DNA from: Armatimonadota bacterium
Lineage (GTDB): Bacteria; Armatimonadota; Zipacnadia; Zipacnadales; JABUFB01
Assembly: GCA_013314775.1 (NCBI GenBank)
Contig: JABUFB010000002.1
Coordinates: forward strand, 186,576 to 250,575
DNA length: 64,000 nucleotides
Reading direction: 5' to 3'
Below, piece by piece: positions 51,092 through 59,487 of the stretch. How positions within the stretch are numbered: the first letter of the stretch is position 1; each line of letters opens with the position of its first letter. Below the pieces are notes generated by a model. It worked only from the letters and a program-made list of their open reading frames with translations, was not told where the DNA came from and made no database searches. The translations under genes and the position numbers were made by a program.

Positions 51092-52723
51092 TCAGGCAAG
51101 GCAGGCGGCGAGGTCCTCGTCGGGGTCGCCGATGGGCATGATGTTGAAGTTCTCCACCAGGACGTCCAGGATAGCCGGGGTGACGAAAGCGGGCAGGGAC
51201 GGTCCCAGGCGGATGTTCTTGATGCCCAGGTGCAGGAGGCTGAGCAGGATCGCGACCGCCTTCTGCTCATACCAGCTGACGATCAAGGACAGCGGCAGTT
51301 CGTTCACGCCCACGCCGAAGGCGTTCGCGAGGGCAGATGCAATCTGCACGGCGGAGTAGGCGTTGTTGCACTGGCCCACGTCCAGCAACCGCGGAATGCC
51401 GCCGATCTCGCCGAAGTCCAGCTTGTTGAACCTGTACTTGCCGCAGGCCAGGGTGAGAATGACGCAGTCATCCGGCACCTTCTGCGCGAACTCGGTGAAG
51501 TAGTTCCGGCCGGGCTTTGCGCCGTCGCAACCGCCGATGAGGAAGAAATGCTTTACTGCGCCGGACTTGACGGCCTCAATCACCTTATCGGCGATGCCCA
51601 GCACTGGAATGTGGTGGAAGCCGGTGAGGATGGTCTTGCCCTCGGTGTCTTCGAAGCCGGGCATGGCCTTGGCCATCTCGATGACTTCGGAGAAGTCGCG
51701 GCTGGTGCCCAGGTGCTTCACGCCGGGCCAGCCCACCGGGCCGAGGGTGAAGATCCGGTCCTGGTAGCTCTCCTTCGGCTTCTGGATGCAGTTGGTGGTC
51801 ATGACGATGGGGCCGGGGAAGGCGTCAAACTCTTCCCGCTGATTCTGCCACGCGCCACCGTAGTTCCCCACCAGGTGCGGGTACTTGTTGAGTTCCGGGT
51901 ACATGAAGGCCGGCAGCATCTCTCCATGGGTGTAGACATTGACCCCAGTGCCTTCGGTCTGCTTGAGGAGCTCCAGCAAGTCGGGCATGTCGTGACCGCT
52001 GACGAGAATGGCCGGGCCCTTCTTCGTGCCAAGGAAGACCGGGTGCGGTTCGGGGGTGCCGAGAAGTTCGACGTGGCCCGCGTCCAGGATCTCCATGGCC
52101 TTGACGTTGGCTTCGCCCGCCTTGAGCGCAAGGCCTACCAGGTCGTTTACGCCCAGAGAGTCATCGGTTGTGGCGGCCAGGCCCTCGTAGATGAACCCGT
52201 CGACGAAATCATCGGTCTTGCCCAGTTCTCGGGCATGGAAGGCGTACGCGGCGATGCCCTTGATGCCGTAGACGATGAGCTCGCGCAGGGCGCGGACGTT
52301 CTCGTCGAGGCTCGGGTCGCTGAGAATGCCTACCTGGGCGCCGATGCCGAGCAGGTCCTCCAGCCCGGCGTCAGCGGGGATGCAGGGCTTGAGGCAGTCG
52401 GGAGCAGTGCCACCCGCTGAGGCCAGGAGGTCCTTGGCCTTCTGCTTGATCTGTTCGGCTTCCTTGACATATTCCACGAAGCGTTTTTCGTCGAAGTTCA
52501 CGTTGGTCAGAGTGGAGAATATGGCTTCTTCCACGAACGCGTCGATCTCATCACTGCGGGCACCCAAGTCCCATGCGGCTTTCATGATCCGGGCAGTGCC
52601 CTTGAGGGAGTGGATCAGAAGGTCCTGCATTGTTGCGGTCCGCGGATCCTTGCCGCAGACCCCCATCTTGGTGCAGCCGGTTCCTCCAGCGGTTTGCTCG
52701 CACTGAAAACAGAACATCGACAT
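51092..52723 (-). CDS. hcp: hybrid cluster protein (hydroxylamine reductase) Hcp
   Basis: A 543-residue enzyme. The N-terminal Cys set CFQCEQTAGGTGCTKMGVC (Cys5, 8, 17, 23) holds the cubane cluster with class I/III spacing. The hybrid cluster pocket is in VSGHDMPDLLEL, NVYTHGEMLPA, TTNCIQKP, GGCDGAKPGR and VGQCNNAYSA. Hcp reduces nitric oxide or hydroxylamine in anaerobes. AAGGAGG lies before the ATG. A perfect FNR-like palindrome is 72 bp upstream and a Crp/Fnr regulator gene lies next to it, so control by that protein is very likely. No hcr reductase is adjacent. Confidence 0.95.
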   Translation of the reverse strand: MSMFCFQCEQTAGGTGCTKMGVCGKDPRTATMQDLLIHSLKGTARIMKAAWDLGARSDEIDAFVEEAIFSTLTNVNFDEKRFVEYVKEAEQIKQKAKDLLASAGGTAPDCLKPCIPADAGLEDLLGIGAQVGILSDPSLDENVRALRELIVYGIKGIAAYAFHARELGKTDDFVDGFIYEGLAATTDDSLGVNDLVGLALKAGEANVKAMEILDAGHVELLGTPEPHPVFLGTKKGPAILVSGHDMPDLLELLKQTEGTGVNVYTHGEMLPAFMYPELNKYPHLVGNYGGAWQNQREEFDAFPGPIVMTTNCIQKPKESYQDRIFTLGPVGWPGVKHLGTSRDFSEVIEMAKAMPGFEDTEGKTILTGFHHIPVLGIADKVIEAVKSGAVKHFFLIGGCDGAKPGRNYFTEFAQKVPDDCVILTLACGKYRFNKLDFGEIGGIPRLLDVGQCNNAYSAVQIASALANAFGVGVNELPLSLIVSWYEQKAVAILLSLLHLGIKNIRLGPSLPAFVTPAILDVLVENFNIMPIGDPDEDLAACLA

Positions 52724-52795
52724 GTGCAGCCCTCCTTCGTATCGTATCGGCCGTCCAGCGTGCCTTGACCGTACCCCATCGGCCGCGCCAACACT

Positions 52796-52809
52796 TTGAC
52801 TTGAGTCAA
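52796..52809. promoter_or_regulatory. FNR/HcpR-type binding site upstream of hcp
   Basis: A perfect 14-bp palindrome TTGAC-TTGA-GTCAA. It fits the TTGAnnnnnnTCAA form used by FNR, DNR and HcpR-type regulators. It is between the regulator stop (52838) and hcp start (52723). Confidence 0.8.
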
Positions 52810-52837
52810 CCCCCTGAACTTTTTCGGCGTTCGCGGC

Positions 52838-53506
52838 TCAGATTCCCTCCACGAGACCCCGCAGCCCGTCCTCGTCCAGGATTCGGACGGTCCCGCTACG
52901 GTCTTCGATGAAGTTCTCCTGGCGCAGTCTGCGGAAGGCGCGGGAGAGAGGCTCCAGCACGGTACCCAGGCGGGCAGCGAGTTGCGTCTTCGTGCCGGGC
53001 AGCACGCAGACGCCGTCGCGGGAGTTCTCCAGCAGATACCGGGCGAGGCGCGCGGCAACATCGCGCAGGGACAGGTCTTCGATGGTCACTACAAACTCCC
53101 GCAATCGCTGGACCAGGCCTCCGATCATGGACAGGGCAAGCTCGGGGTCCTCACGGATGAGATCCAGGAGCCGGTCTCGCTGGATGCCCAGCAGCCGCGA
53201 GTCTTCGGTGGCCATTGCTGATGCGGGGTAGATTCCGCCGCCGAACACTGCGGCCTCGGCAACGAGATCGCCCGGGCCGAGAATGTGCAGGATCTGCTCA
53301 CGGCCTTCCGACGACAGCAGGTAGACCTTCACTGCGCCGGACAGGATCAGGTAGAAGGCCCGCGCCTCCTGTCCGCCAGTGAAGATCTCGGACTCCTTCG
53401 GGTAGCTGCGAACGGTGGATGCGCTTGCAAGCCGGGACAACTGTCGCTCACTGAGATCACTGAAAAGGCTGGTGGAGCGCAAGGCGTCGTGCACAGACTG
53501 TTCCAA
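52838..53506 (-). CDS. Crp/Fnr-family regulator, probably HcpR-like
   Basis: A 222-residue regulator. A TTG at 53506 is chosen as start, since AGGTGG lies 6-7 nt upstream; the frame extends to 53545 without a site. The cyclic-nucleotide-type barrel includes FYLILSGAVKVYLLSSEGREQIL and GPGDLVAEAAVFGG. A coiled dimer helix follows and the HTH is TKTQLAARLGTVLEPLSRAF with recognition helix EPLSRAFRRL. There are no N-terminal Cys for an Fe-S cluster, so it is not FNR proper; HcpR and DNR instead sense NO by haem. Adjacent hcp and palindrome point to that class. Confidence 0.88.
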   Translation of the reverse strand: MEQSVHDALRSTSLFSDLSERQLSRLASASTVRSYPKESEIFTGGQEARAFYLILSGAVKVYLLSSEGREQILHILGPGDLVAEAAVFGGGIYPASAMATEDSRLLGIQRDRLLDLIREDPELALSMIGGLVQRLREFVVTIEDLSLRDVAARLARYLLENSRDGVCVLPGTKTQLAARLGTVLEPLSRAFRRLRQENFIEDRSGTVRILDEDGLRGLVEGI

Positions 53507-53621
53507 GGAACACCACCTGCGAAAGATTGATCTGGGCCCGGACACCTACCGACCAAGTGGACATTCGCCGGAACCCGAACTCGGCCCTTCCTCGAAGTCT
53601 CAAATGGGGAGCGCGAACAAC

Positions 53622-53653
53622 CGACGCCCGGGCCAATGTGGCTCCGGGCGTCG
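53622..53653 (-). terminator. hairpin after the Cys-rich gene
   Basis: CGACGCCCGG (53622-53631) and CCGGGCGTCG (53644-53653) pair over 10 bp; 62 bp beyond the Cys-rich stop codon. The minus-strand bases after it are GTTGTTC, a poor T tract. Confidence 0.5.
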
Positions 53654-53715
53654 CTGGTGATGCCGCCGGACGGTGCTGCGGCGACAGACGAAAGACCTCT
53701 TATCGTGCGGACAGC

Positions 53716-54192
53716 CTAATCCTTCGGCTTTTCGGCGGTTTTCTCGTTGGCCTTCGGGGCATCTTTCGTGTCACTGGCGGTCTCTTTGCGGCAGCCCTCG
53801 TCACAGTCGGCGCAGTTGCCATCGCAGGGCTCGGATTTGGCTGCGTGCGGGCAGTCCGCGCATTTTTCGGCATCGCAATTGTCCGCACAAGCCTCGTCGT
53901 CATAGGGGCAACTCTCACAGGTCTCTTTGTCGCAAGCCTCCGAGCAGGAGCCCTTCTCTGCCTCTTCCTTCGCGGCGATCAGGCTCTGGGCCGGGCAGAC
54001 GCCCTGGTTCTCGGGGCCACCACCGCAACCGCCCCCACCGCAACCGCCCCCTGTACTGAGCACGCAGGCACCGGCGCTTTCAGCGGCAGCAGCCGCTTCC
54101 TTGCGGTTGAGCGTCTCGCTTACGGACAACAGGGCGGATGCGACCAGAACCGCAGACAAGATGACAACCAGCACCGTCTTCGTGCTTTTCAT
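53716..54192 (-). CDS. exported Cys-rich protein
   Basis: A 158-residue protein. ATG 54192 is preceded by GGGAGGAG. A membrane or signal segment (VLVVILSAVLVASALLSV) is followed by a small Gly-Cys stretch (GGGCGGGGCGGG) and then about 12 Cys in CxxxC and CxxC spacing (SCSEACDKETCESCPYD, CADNCDAEKCADCPHA, CDGNCADCDEGC). The tail is Lys/Glu/Asp-rich. It looks like a metal-binding or disulfide-rich envelope protein. No family recognised. It is upstream of the HcpR-like regulator on the same strand but separated by a hairpin. Confidence 0.7.
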   Translation of the reverse strand: MKSTKTVLVVILSAVLVASALLSVSETLNRKEAAAAAESAGACVLSTGGGCGGGGCGGGPENQGVCPAQSLIAAKEEAEKGSCSEACDKETCESCPYDDEACADNCDAEKCADCPHAAKSEPCDGNCADCDEGCRKETASDTKDAPKANEKTAEKPKD

Positions 54193-54413
54193 GCGCGCTC
54201 CTCCCGGAATGGGCTCCAATATTGCCCGGGGTCGTGGGTACCAGGCAGATGGTATCACAAAAGCATATCTGGTGTGCATAAGTTCCCGACAAGAAATGTA
54301 TGACATTTTCTGGGGCAGGACAGGGGAGCATCTCGGGCCTGCAGGAAAGAAGAGCGCGGACGGCGAACTGCCTCCAGTTACTACGGCCGACTCATTCCTC
54401 AGGAGCCCCTCAA

Positions 54414-55583
54414 ATGCTGCCTCGCGAGCGCGTCGCGCTTACTCTGGAGCACCGCGAACCTGACCTTGTTCCCTGGGGTGAGCATTTTATCGACTGGAAC
54501 ATTCACGAGATGGTGCTGGGCAGGCCGACCTGGGTCCATGCGAAGATCAGGGAGCTCACCGCCCTGTGGGAAGGCCGGCGCGACGAGGTGGTGGAGTCAT
54601 ACAAGCGAGACACGCTGGACATCACCGACGCGCTGGGGATGGACATCATCACCGTATATCTGAACCCCGCTGCTGGAACCGTAGGCAGCCCGTATGAGAA
54701 GGTGGACGACGAGACGTATCAAGACGGGGCGGGCAACCTTTATCGCGTCTCGGCATCGACTGGACAGCTGATGCCTTACAAGCGGGTTGCGCCCACTTCC
54801 GAATACACGGTGCCTACACCGGAACAGATTCGCGAGCAGATCGAGCAATTTGAAGCGAACCCGCCTGCGAAGCCCGATGACTCATGCTGGGAACTGACGC
54901 GGCACGTTGTGAAGGAGAGGAAAGATACCCACTGGATCAATATCTGCATCGGGGATTTCGGCTGGCCCATGGTGGGGCCCACCGAGGAAGAGCAGTATAT
55001 GAACCTGATCCTGCACCCCGAACTGCACGAACCGATCACCGAACTCAACGCGAAGCGAATGATTCACCAGCTCAAGTGGTATGCGGAGGAGGGCGTCGAT
55101 TCGGTGATGCCCGCGGGAGACCTGGGCAGTTCGACGGCACTGCTGGCTAGCCCCAAGATTCTGCGGGATACGGTGCTCCCATGGTGGAAAGAGTTCGTGA
55201 AGACCGGGCATGATCTGGGCCTGAAGATGATCAAGCACTGCTGCGGGAATGTCTGGGAGGCCCTGCCGATGCTGATCGAGGCAGGATACGACGGATACGA
55301 GGGCATTCAGGCCAGCGGGACCATGGACATGAAACCACTCAAGGAGAAGTACGGGGACGCCTGGACGCTCTGGGGAGGAATCTGGAACGAGCACTTGATC
55401 CTGGGCACCCCCGAGGATATTGAAAACGATGCGAAGCACGCTATCAAGTACGGCGCGCCGGGCGGAGGGTTCATCTACGGGGCGACCCATTCGCTGGCGG
55501 TTGGGACGAAGCCGGAGAATCTCGAGCGGATGAAGGAATGTCGGGAGAAGTATGGGCACTACCCGATCCACGTGCCGGATTGA
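54414..55583 (+). CDS. uroporphyrinogen-decarboxylase-superfamily protein, second copy
   Basis: A 389-residue URO-D/MtaA-superfamily protein beginning MLPRERVALTLEHREPD. ATG 54414 has AGGAG about 10 nt upstream. LKMIKHCCGNVWEALPMLIEAGYDG (seen as KHCCGN) is the His-x-Cys-Gly region that binds zinc in methylcobamide:thiol methyltransferases. MNLILHPELHEPITELN and WGGIWNEHLILGTPED match the barrel of this environmental clade. A methyl-transfer role is favoured over haem synthesis. The similarity with 11443-12585 is distant. Its operon context is empty: it stands alone. Confidence 0.75.
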   Translation: MLPRERVALTLEHREPDLVPWGEHFIDWNIHEMVLGRPTWVHAKIRELTALWEGRRDEVVESYKRDTLDITDALGMDIITVYLNPAAGTVGSPYEKVDDETYQDGAGNLYRVSASTGQLMPYKRVAPTSEYTVPTPEQIREQIEQFEANPPAKPDDSCWELTRHVVKERKDTHWINICIGDFGWPMVGPTEEEQYMNLILHPELHEPITELNAKRMIHQLKWYAEEGVDSVMPAGDLGSSTALLASPKILRDTVLPWWKEFVKTGHDLGLKMIKHCCGNVWEALPMLIEAGYDGYEGIQASGTMDMKPLKEKYGDAWTLWGGIWNEHLILGTPEDIENDAKHAIKYGAPGGGFIYGATHSLAVGTKPENLERMKECREKYGHYPIHVPD

Positions 55584-55912
55584 TAAGGTGGTCGGCGGGT
55601 CGGGAGCCCCGGAGGCACTTGAGGATTATTGGTGTTCATATCGCTCGACTGAGCATACTCCAGGCAAACCAAGATGACTGTGGTCCATCCCTTGCGGGAA
55701 GCGAGGTCCCAGGAATGGGCCAGAAGCCCTGGAAGGGCGGCCGGACCCGGTGAGAACCGGGGTATACGCAAGAACACTCGCGCCGATGATCGGATCCGCT
55801 CCGCGAGCTTTGGGGCAAGGGCTCAGGGCGAGGGCACGGTGAGTACGAATTCGGCCCCAGCCGGCATGTACTCCACCAAACCGATGGTCAGGCCCTCGGG
55901 CCCGCGGTCGCG
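55584..55912. other. 329 bp non-coding, one GNRA hairpin
   Basis: No gene is supported. CCCGGT-GAGA-ACCGGG (55746-55761) forms a stem closed by a GNRA tetraloop, flanked by more GC-rich stems. It lies upstream of the protease promoter and could be a small RNA or a terminator of the URO-D gene. Nothing specific recognised. Confidence 0.45.
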
Positions 55913-55941
55913 TTGACTTGCACCAAGGCGTCGTGTATCAT
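55913..55941 (+). promoter_or_regulatory. promoter of the first subtilisin-like protease
   Basis: TTGACT (55913-55918) and TATCAT (55936-55941), 17 nt apart. The predicted start near 55948 gives a leader of about 54 nt up to ATG 56002. Confidence 0.75.
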
Positions 55942-56001
55942 GCTAGGCGGCTCATTCCGCGAATTCCTGGCGTGCGCTGGGTAACCAGGAGGCCGATTTT
56001 C

Positions 56002-59000
56002 ATGCGTCGCGTTCTGCCATCATCTGTGTGCGCACCGAGGCACTCGAGGACCGCAGCCTGCACTGCCGGATGGGTGGCATTGGCCCTGCTGGCGCTGGTC
56101 ATCTGCATCCCCGCGGGCGCGGCGGTCAAGACGGAGCCGGTGCCAGGCAAGACTGTAAACACCTGGACTCCCGACGGTACCAAGGTCGTTCCGCCAGAGG
56201 CTGTTTCGGGGCAGGTCCTGATCCAGTTGCATGCAGGAACGACCGATGCCCAGTTGCAGGCGGCCCTCGCCCGGCGCCAGGGGACTGTCCTCAAGGCGAT
56301 CCCCAGCATCAACACGTACCTGGTGAGCCTGCCGGACGGTATGAGCGTGATGCAGGGTGTGGCGGCGTGGGGGGGAGAGAGCATTGTTGCGCTTGCGGGC
56401 CCTGACCTGGTCTGCCATTTCACTGCGGTGCCCGGTGACCCGCTGTATTCGCAGCAGTATCATCTCCCACTCATCAGTGCACCCAATGCCTGGGACGTGA
56501 CGCAAGGGAGCGCGCAGGTGATCGTGGCCGTCGTAGACAGCGGAGTGGACATAGATCACGAAGACCTGGCGACGCGCATCTGGCGCAATACGGCAGACCC
56601 GATCAACGGCATAGACGACGATGGCAATGGCTATGTCGATGACCACGTAGGCTGGGACACCGGCAACAACGACAATGATCCGAAGCCCAACCCGGCCGAC
56701 TCCGCCGCGTACAATGTGGTGACCCATGGGACCCATGTAGCCGGCATAGTCGGCGCTGCCACCAACAATGCCGCAGGAGTAGCCGGCGTTGACTGGACCT
56801 GTCGGCTCATGGCGGTCAAAGTCGGGGATGAAAGTGGCAACCTGTCGACGAGCGCGATACTCGAAGGCTTCACGTACGCTGTGGACAACGGTGCGGACGT
56901 GATCAACCTGAGCCTGAGAGGCGGGTATACGGAGCTGTGGAATAACCCCATTTCGCAAGCCATCGCCAAAGGCGTGGTTGTGGTGGCCGCTGCCGGGAAC
57001 GACTACTGGGAGTTCACCGACAGCCAGGCAACCTGGATGAGCCCAGTCTGCAACGATGGGCCCTTCTTCACCGACAACTACGTCCTCGGCGTTGCCGCAA
57101 CCGATGAAGACGATATCAAGGCGGACTTCTCCAACTATGACGGTTCGAGCCGCAACTTCGTGGATGTCTCCGCTCCGGGCGTAGATATCATTAGTACATA
57201 CCTGAATGATCCTGTCGCCGGTCTCGGCCAACTCTACGGTCCGATGAGTGGCACCTCCATGGCGTGCCCGGTTGTTGCGGGTGTGGCCGCGATGGTCAAA
57301 GCGCGGTTCCCTCAGGCCACGCCGGCGGATGTCATCAAACAGATTCGGCTGTCTGCGGACAACATCGACGCTGAGAACCCGTTCTACCTGGGCAAAATCG
57401 GCACGGGGCGCGTCAACCTGCACAAATCGGTCATTGACGTGCCACCAGCCGCCCCCAAGACAGTGTCGGCATTCGACAGCCCGGGCGATGAGGGCGGCAG
57501 CGTTACAGTGATCTGGAGCAAGTCCGCGGACGACGGCAAGGGCTTCAATGACGTGGTGGGTTACGACGTGATGCGCTCCACCACCGGGCAGGACGGGAGC
57601 TTCGCCACCATCAAGACAAACCTGCCCAAGGGCACCACGAGTTACATCGACACAAACGTGGTCGATTTGACCAGTTACTGGTACAAAGTGCGCGTGCGCG
57701 ATGCGGCGAACGTCACGGAGTCAGCGACTGCCGGGCCCGCGATCCCACGCGATGACTTGGCGCCGGCCCCGATCGACAACCTGTTCGCGGCCGATACGCT
57801 GGGTGATGACGGCGGCTCGGTGACCGTCAATTGGTCGGGCTACAAGAGTCCCGCCGACTTCGTAGAATACCGGGTATACCGGTCGGAGAAGGCTTTCACC
57901 GCGCTGGGCGAGGATGGCGTCACTGAAATTGCGACTATCGACGAGGCCACGGAGCAGGTGTACGTGGACCAGAGCGTGATCGATGGGACGCAGTACTGGT
58001 ATGCAGTGGGCGTCGTGGACGACTTGGACAATGAGAACGCGCAGGTCCAGGTAGCCGGTCCGGTCGTGCCGAGCCCGAATTTCACCTTCAACTACCCGGC
58101 GGGCCTTTCGATGGTGGCCATCGGCGCGGAGACCCCGGAGAAGGATCTGGCGAAGCTGCTGGGCATTGATGCCGCGGATCTGAAGGCCGCTCGGTACGAC
58201 CCGGCGCAGGGCGCTTACCGCAAGTATGCGGACAATCCCGCAGACCCGTTCCTGCGACAGGCCCTGGGCCGGGCATTCTGGGTGTCGGCGCCGTCCGCGC
58301 TCCTGCGCAGCATTGCGGGGGAAGAGACCACCGACGATCCGTTCCCGATCCCGATCGTTCCGGGCTGGCAGATGATCGGTAACCCCTTCACCACCGCGGC
58401 GGACATCGAATTCGCCACGGTGACGGCGAACGGTGACACCGTGAGTCTGCGAGAAGCCGCGCAACGCGGCTGGGTTCGGGACTACATGTGGGCCTACGAC
58501 GCCTTCCTGCGAAGTTACACGCTTCTGAGCCCCAGTATCGACTGGGCCTCGACGATTATCAGCAAGGGCCGCGGTGTATTCTTCCGGTCCTTCGTAACGG
58601 GAACCCTCAATCTCCCGCGCCAGGGTGCAGCGACGCCCGCGGGTGCTGTCGCGGAGAAGCTGGCGGGGGCCGACTGGAAGATCCGGCTGGTCGCCGAAAC
58701 CGCGAGCGGCGCGGATGTGGACAATTTCGTGGGCGTGAGCAGTGCGGCAACAAGCCTCAATACTCTGTCCAGCCCGCCTCCGCAGGGGGTAGACCTGTAT
58801 TTCGACGGTGACGGCGCGGTGCGCCCTGCTGCGAAGTTCGCCGAGCCTGGCGGGGCAATCAACTGCACGGTGAACGTGCGCACTGAGAGCGCGGGCACTG
58901 TGGTGCTGCGTTGGCCGGACCTGAGCGGAATGCCGGCAGACTACCGGCCCGTGCTGGTGGACACCCGGAGCGGGAAGAGGACCTACCTGCGCACCGTTAC

Positions 59001-59364
59001 CAGCTATGCATTCGAGGCGGAAGCCGGCGGCGTGCGGTCCTTCGAACTGGAATTGGCACCGGTCAGCGGTGCAGCGCTCGTGGTTCGCAGCATGGCGGCG
59101 GCTCCGTCCGGCGCGGGTGCGCAGGTCGTGTTCACGCTGAGCCAGGATGCATCGGTGACGGCGGAGGTGCTGAACATTGCGGGGCGGCGGGTCAGGACAC
59201 TGGCCACGGTTGAGGCCAACGGCGGCGAGCTTACCACGTTGAGCTGGGATGGCCGCGGCGACTACGCTCCTGTTCCGGCGGGGCGGTATCTGGTGCGCGT
59301 GACCGCCACGACGCGGGACGGCCAGACGGCGTCTGCGGTGACAACTCTGAACCTCGCGCGCTAG
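56002..59364 (+). CDS. exported subtilisin-like (S8) protease with FN3 and FlgD-Ig C-terminus
   Basis: A 1120-residue secreted serine protease. ATG 56002 has AGGAGG 10 nt upstream. A signal peptide (WVALALLALVICIPAGAA) and a propeptide (~45-150) precede the S8 domain, whose triad is Asp179 (VVDSGVD), His242 (HGTHVAG) and Ser419 (GTSMACP). Two FN3-like repeats follow (~475-680). Then two copies of a small module around GLSMVAIG...LGRAFWV and GWQMIGNPF...GRGVFFRS (~695-870), and a final FlgD-type Ig (EVLNIAGRRVRTLA, PAGRYLVRV). The last domain resembles outer-membrane sorting tags. A paralog follows at 59488. Confidence 0.92.
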   Translation: MRRVLPSSVCAPRHSRTAACTAGWVALALLALVICIPAGAAVKTEPVPGKTVNTWTPDGTKVVPPEAVSGQVLIQLHAGTTDAQLQAALARRQGTVLKAIPSINTYLVSLPDGMSVMQGVAAWGGESIVALAGPDLVCHFTAVPGDPLYSQQYHLPLISAPNAWDVTQGSAQVIVAVVDSGVDIDHEDLATRIWRNTADPINGIDDDGNGYVDDHVGWDTGNNDNDPKPNPADSAAYNVVTHGTHVAGIVGAATNNAAGVAGVDWTCRLMAVKVGDESGNLSTSAILEGFTYAVDNGADVINLSLRGGYTELWNNPISQAIAKGVVVVAAAGNDYWEFTDSQATWMSPVCNDGPFFTDNYVLGVAATDEDDIKADFSNYDGSSRNFVDVSAPGVDIISTYLNDPVAGLGQLYGPMSGTSMACPVVAGVAAMVKARFPQATPADVIKQIRLSADNIDAENPFYLGKIGTGRVNLHKSVIDVPPAAPKTVSAFDSPGDEGGSVTVIWSKSADDGKGFNDVVGYDVMRSTTGQDGSFATIKTNLPKGTTSYIDTNVVDLTSYWYKVRVRDAANVTESATAGPAIPRDDLAPAPIDNLFAADTLGDDGGSVTVNWSGYKSPADFVEYRVYRSEKAFTALGEDGVTEIATIDEATEQVYVDQSVIDGTQYWYAVGVVDDLDNENAQVQVAGPVVPSPNFTFNYPAGLSMVAIGAETPEKDLAKLLGIDAADLKAARYDPAQGAYRKYADNPADPFLRQALGRAFWVSAPSALLRSIAGEETTDDPFPIPIVPGWQMIGNPFTTAADIEFATVTANGDTVSLREAAQRGWVRDYMWAYDAFLRSYTLLSPSIDWASTIISKGRGVFFRSFVTGTLNLPRQGAATPAGAVAEKLAGADWKIRLVAETASGADVDNFVGVSSAATSLNTLSSPPPQGVDLYFDGDGAVRPAAKFAEPGGAINCTVNVRTESAGTVVLRWPDLSGMPADYRPVLVDTRSGKRTYLRTVTSYAFEAEAGGVRSFELELAPVSGAALVVRSMAAAPSGAGAQVVFTLSQDASVTAEVLNIAGRRVRTLATVEANGGELTTLSWDGRGDYAPVPAGRYLVRVTATTRDGQTASAVTTLNLAR

Positions 59365-59487
59365 AGCGCTGGGAGGCGAGTGTGGGGAACAAAGCGGGCC
59401 TGTCGGCGGTCTCATAAATGCCCGTTGTAATGATCCAAGACTGCCCCGGGAAAACCGCTGACGTATTCCCAGGCAATCAGGAAGACG

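Noticed and set aside
55662-55670. AGGCAAACC, as in the c-di-GMP-I (GEMM) riboswitch
   Set aside because: The required GGGACGCAAAGC partner and receptor stem do not follow, and it lies upstream of the promoter.
56020-57423. 467-codon minus-strand frame
   Set aside because: Shadow of the first protease gene, with no motifs of its own.
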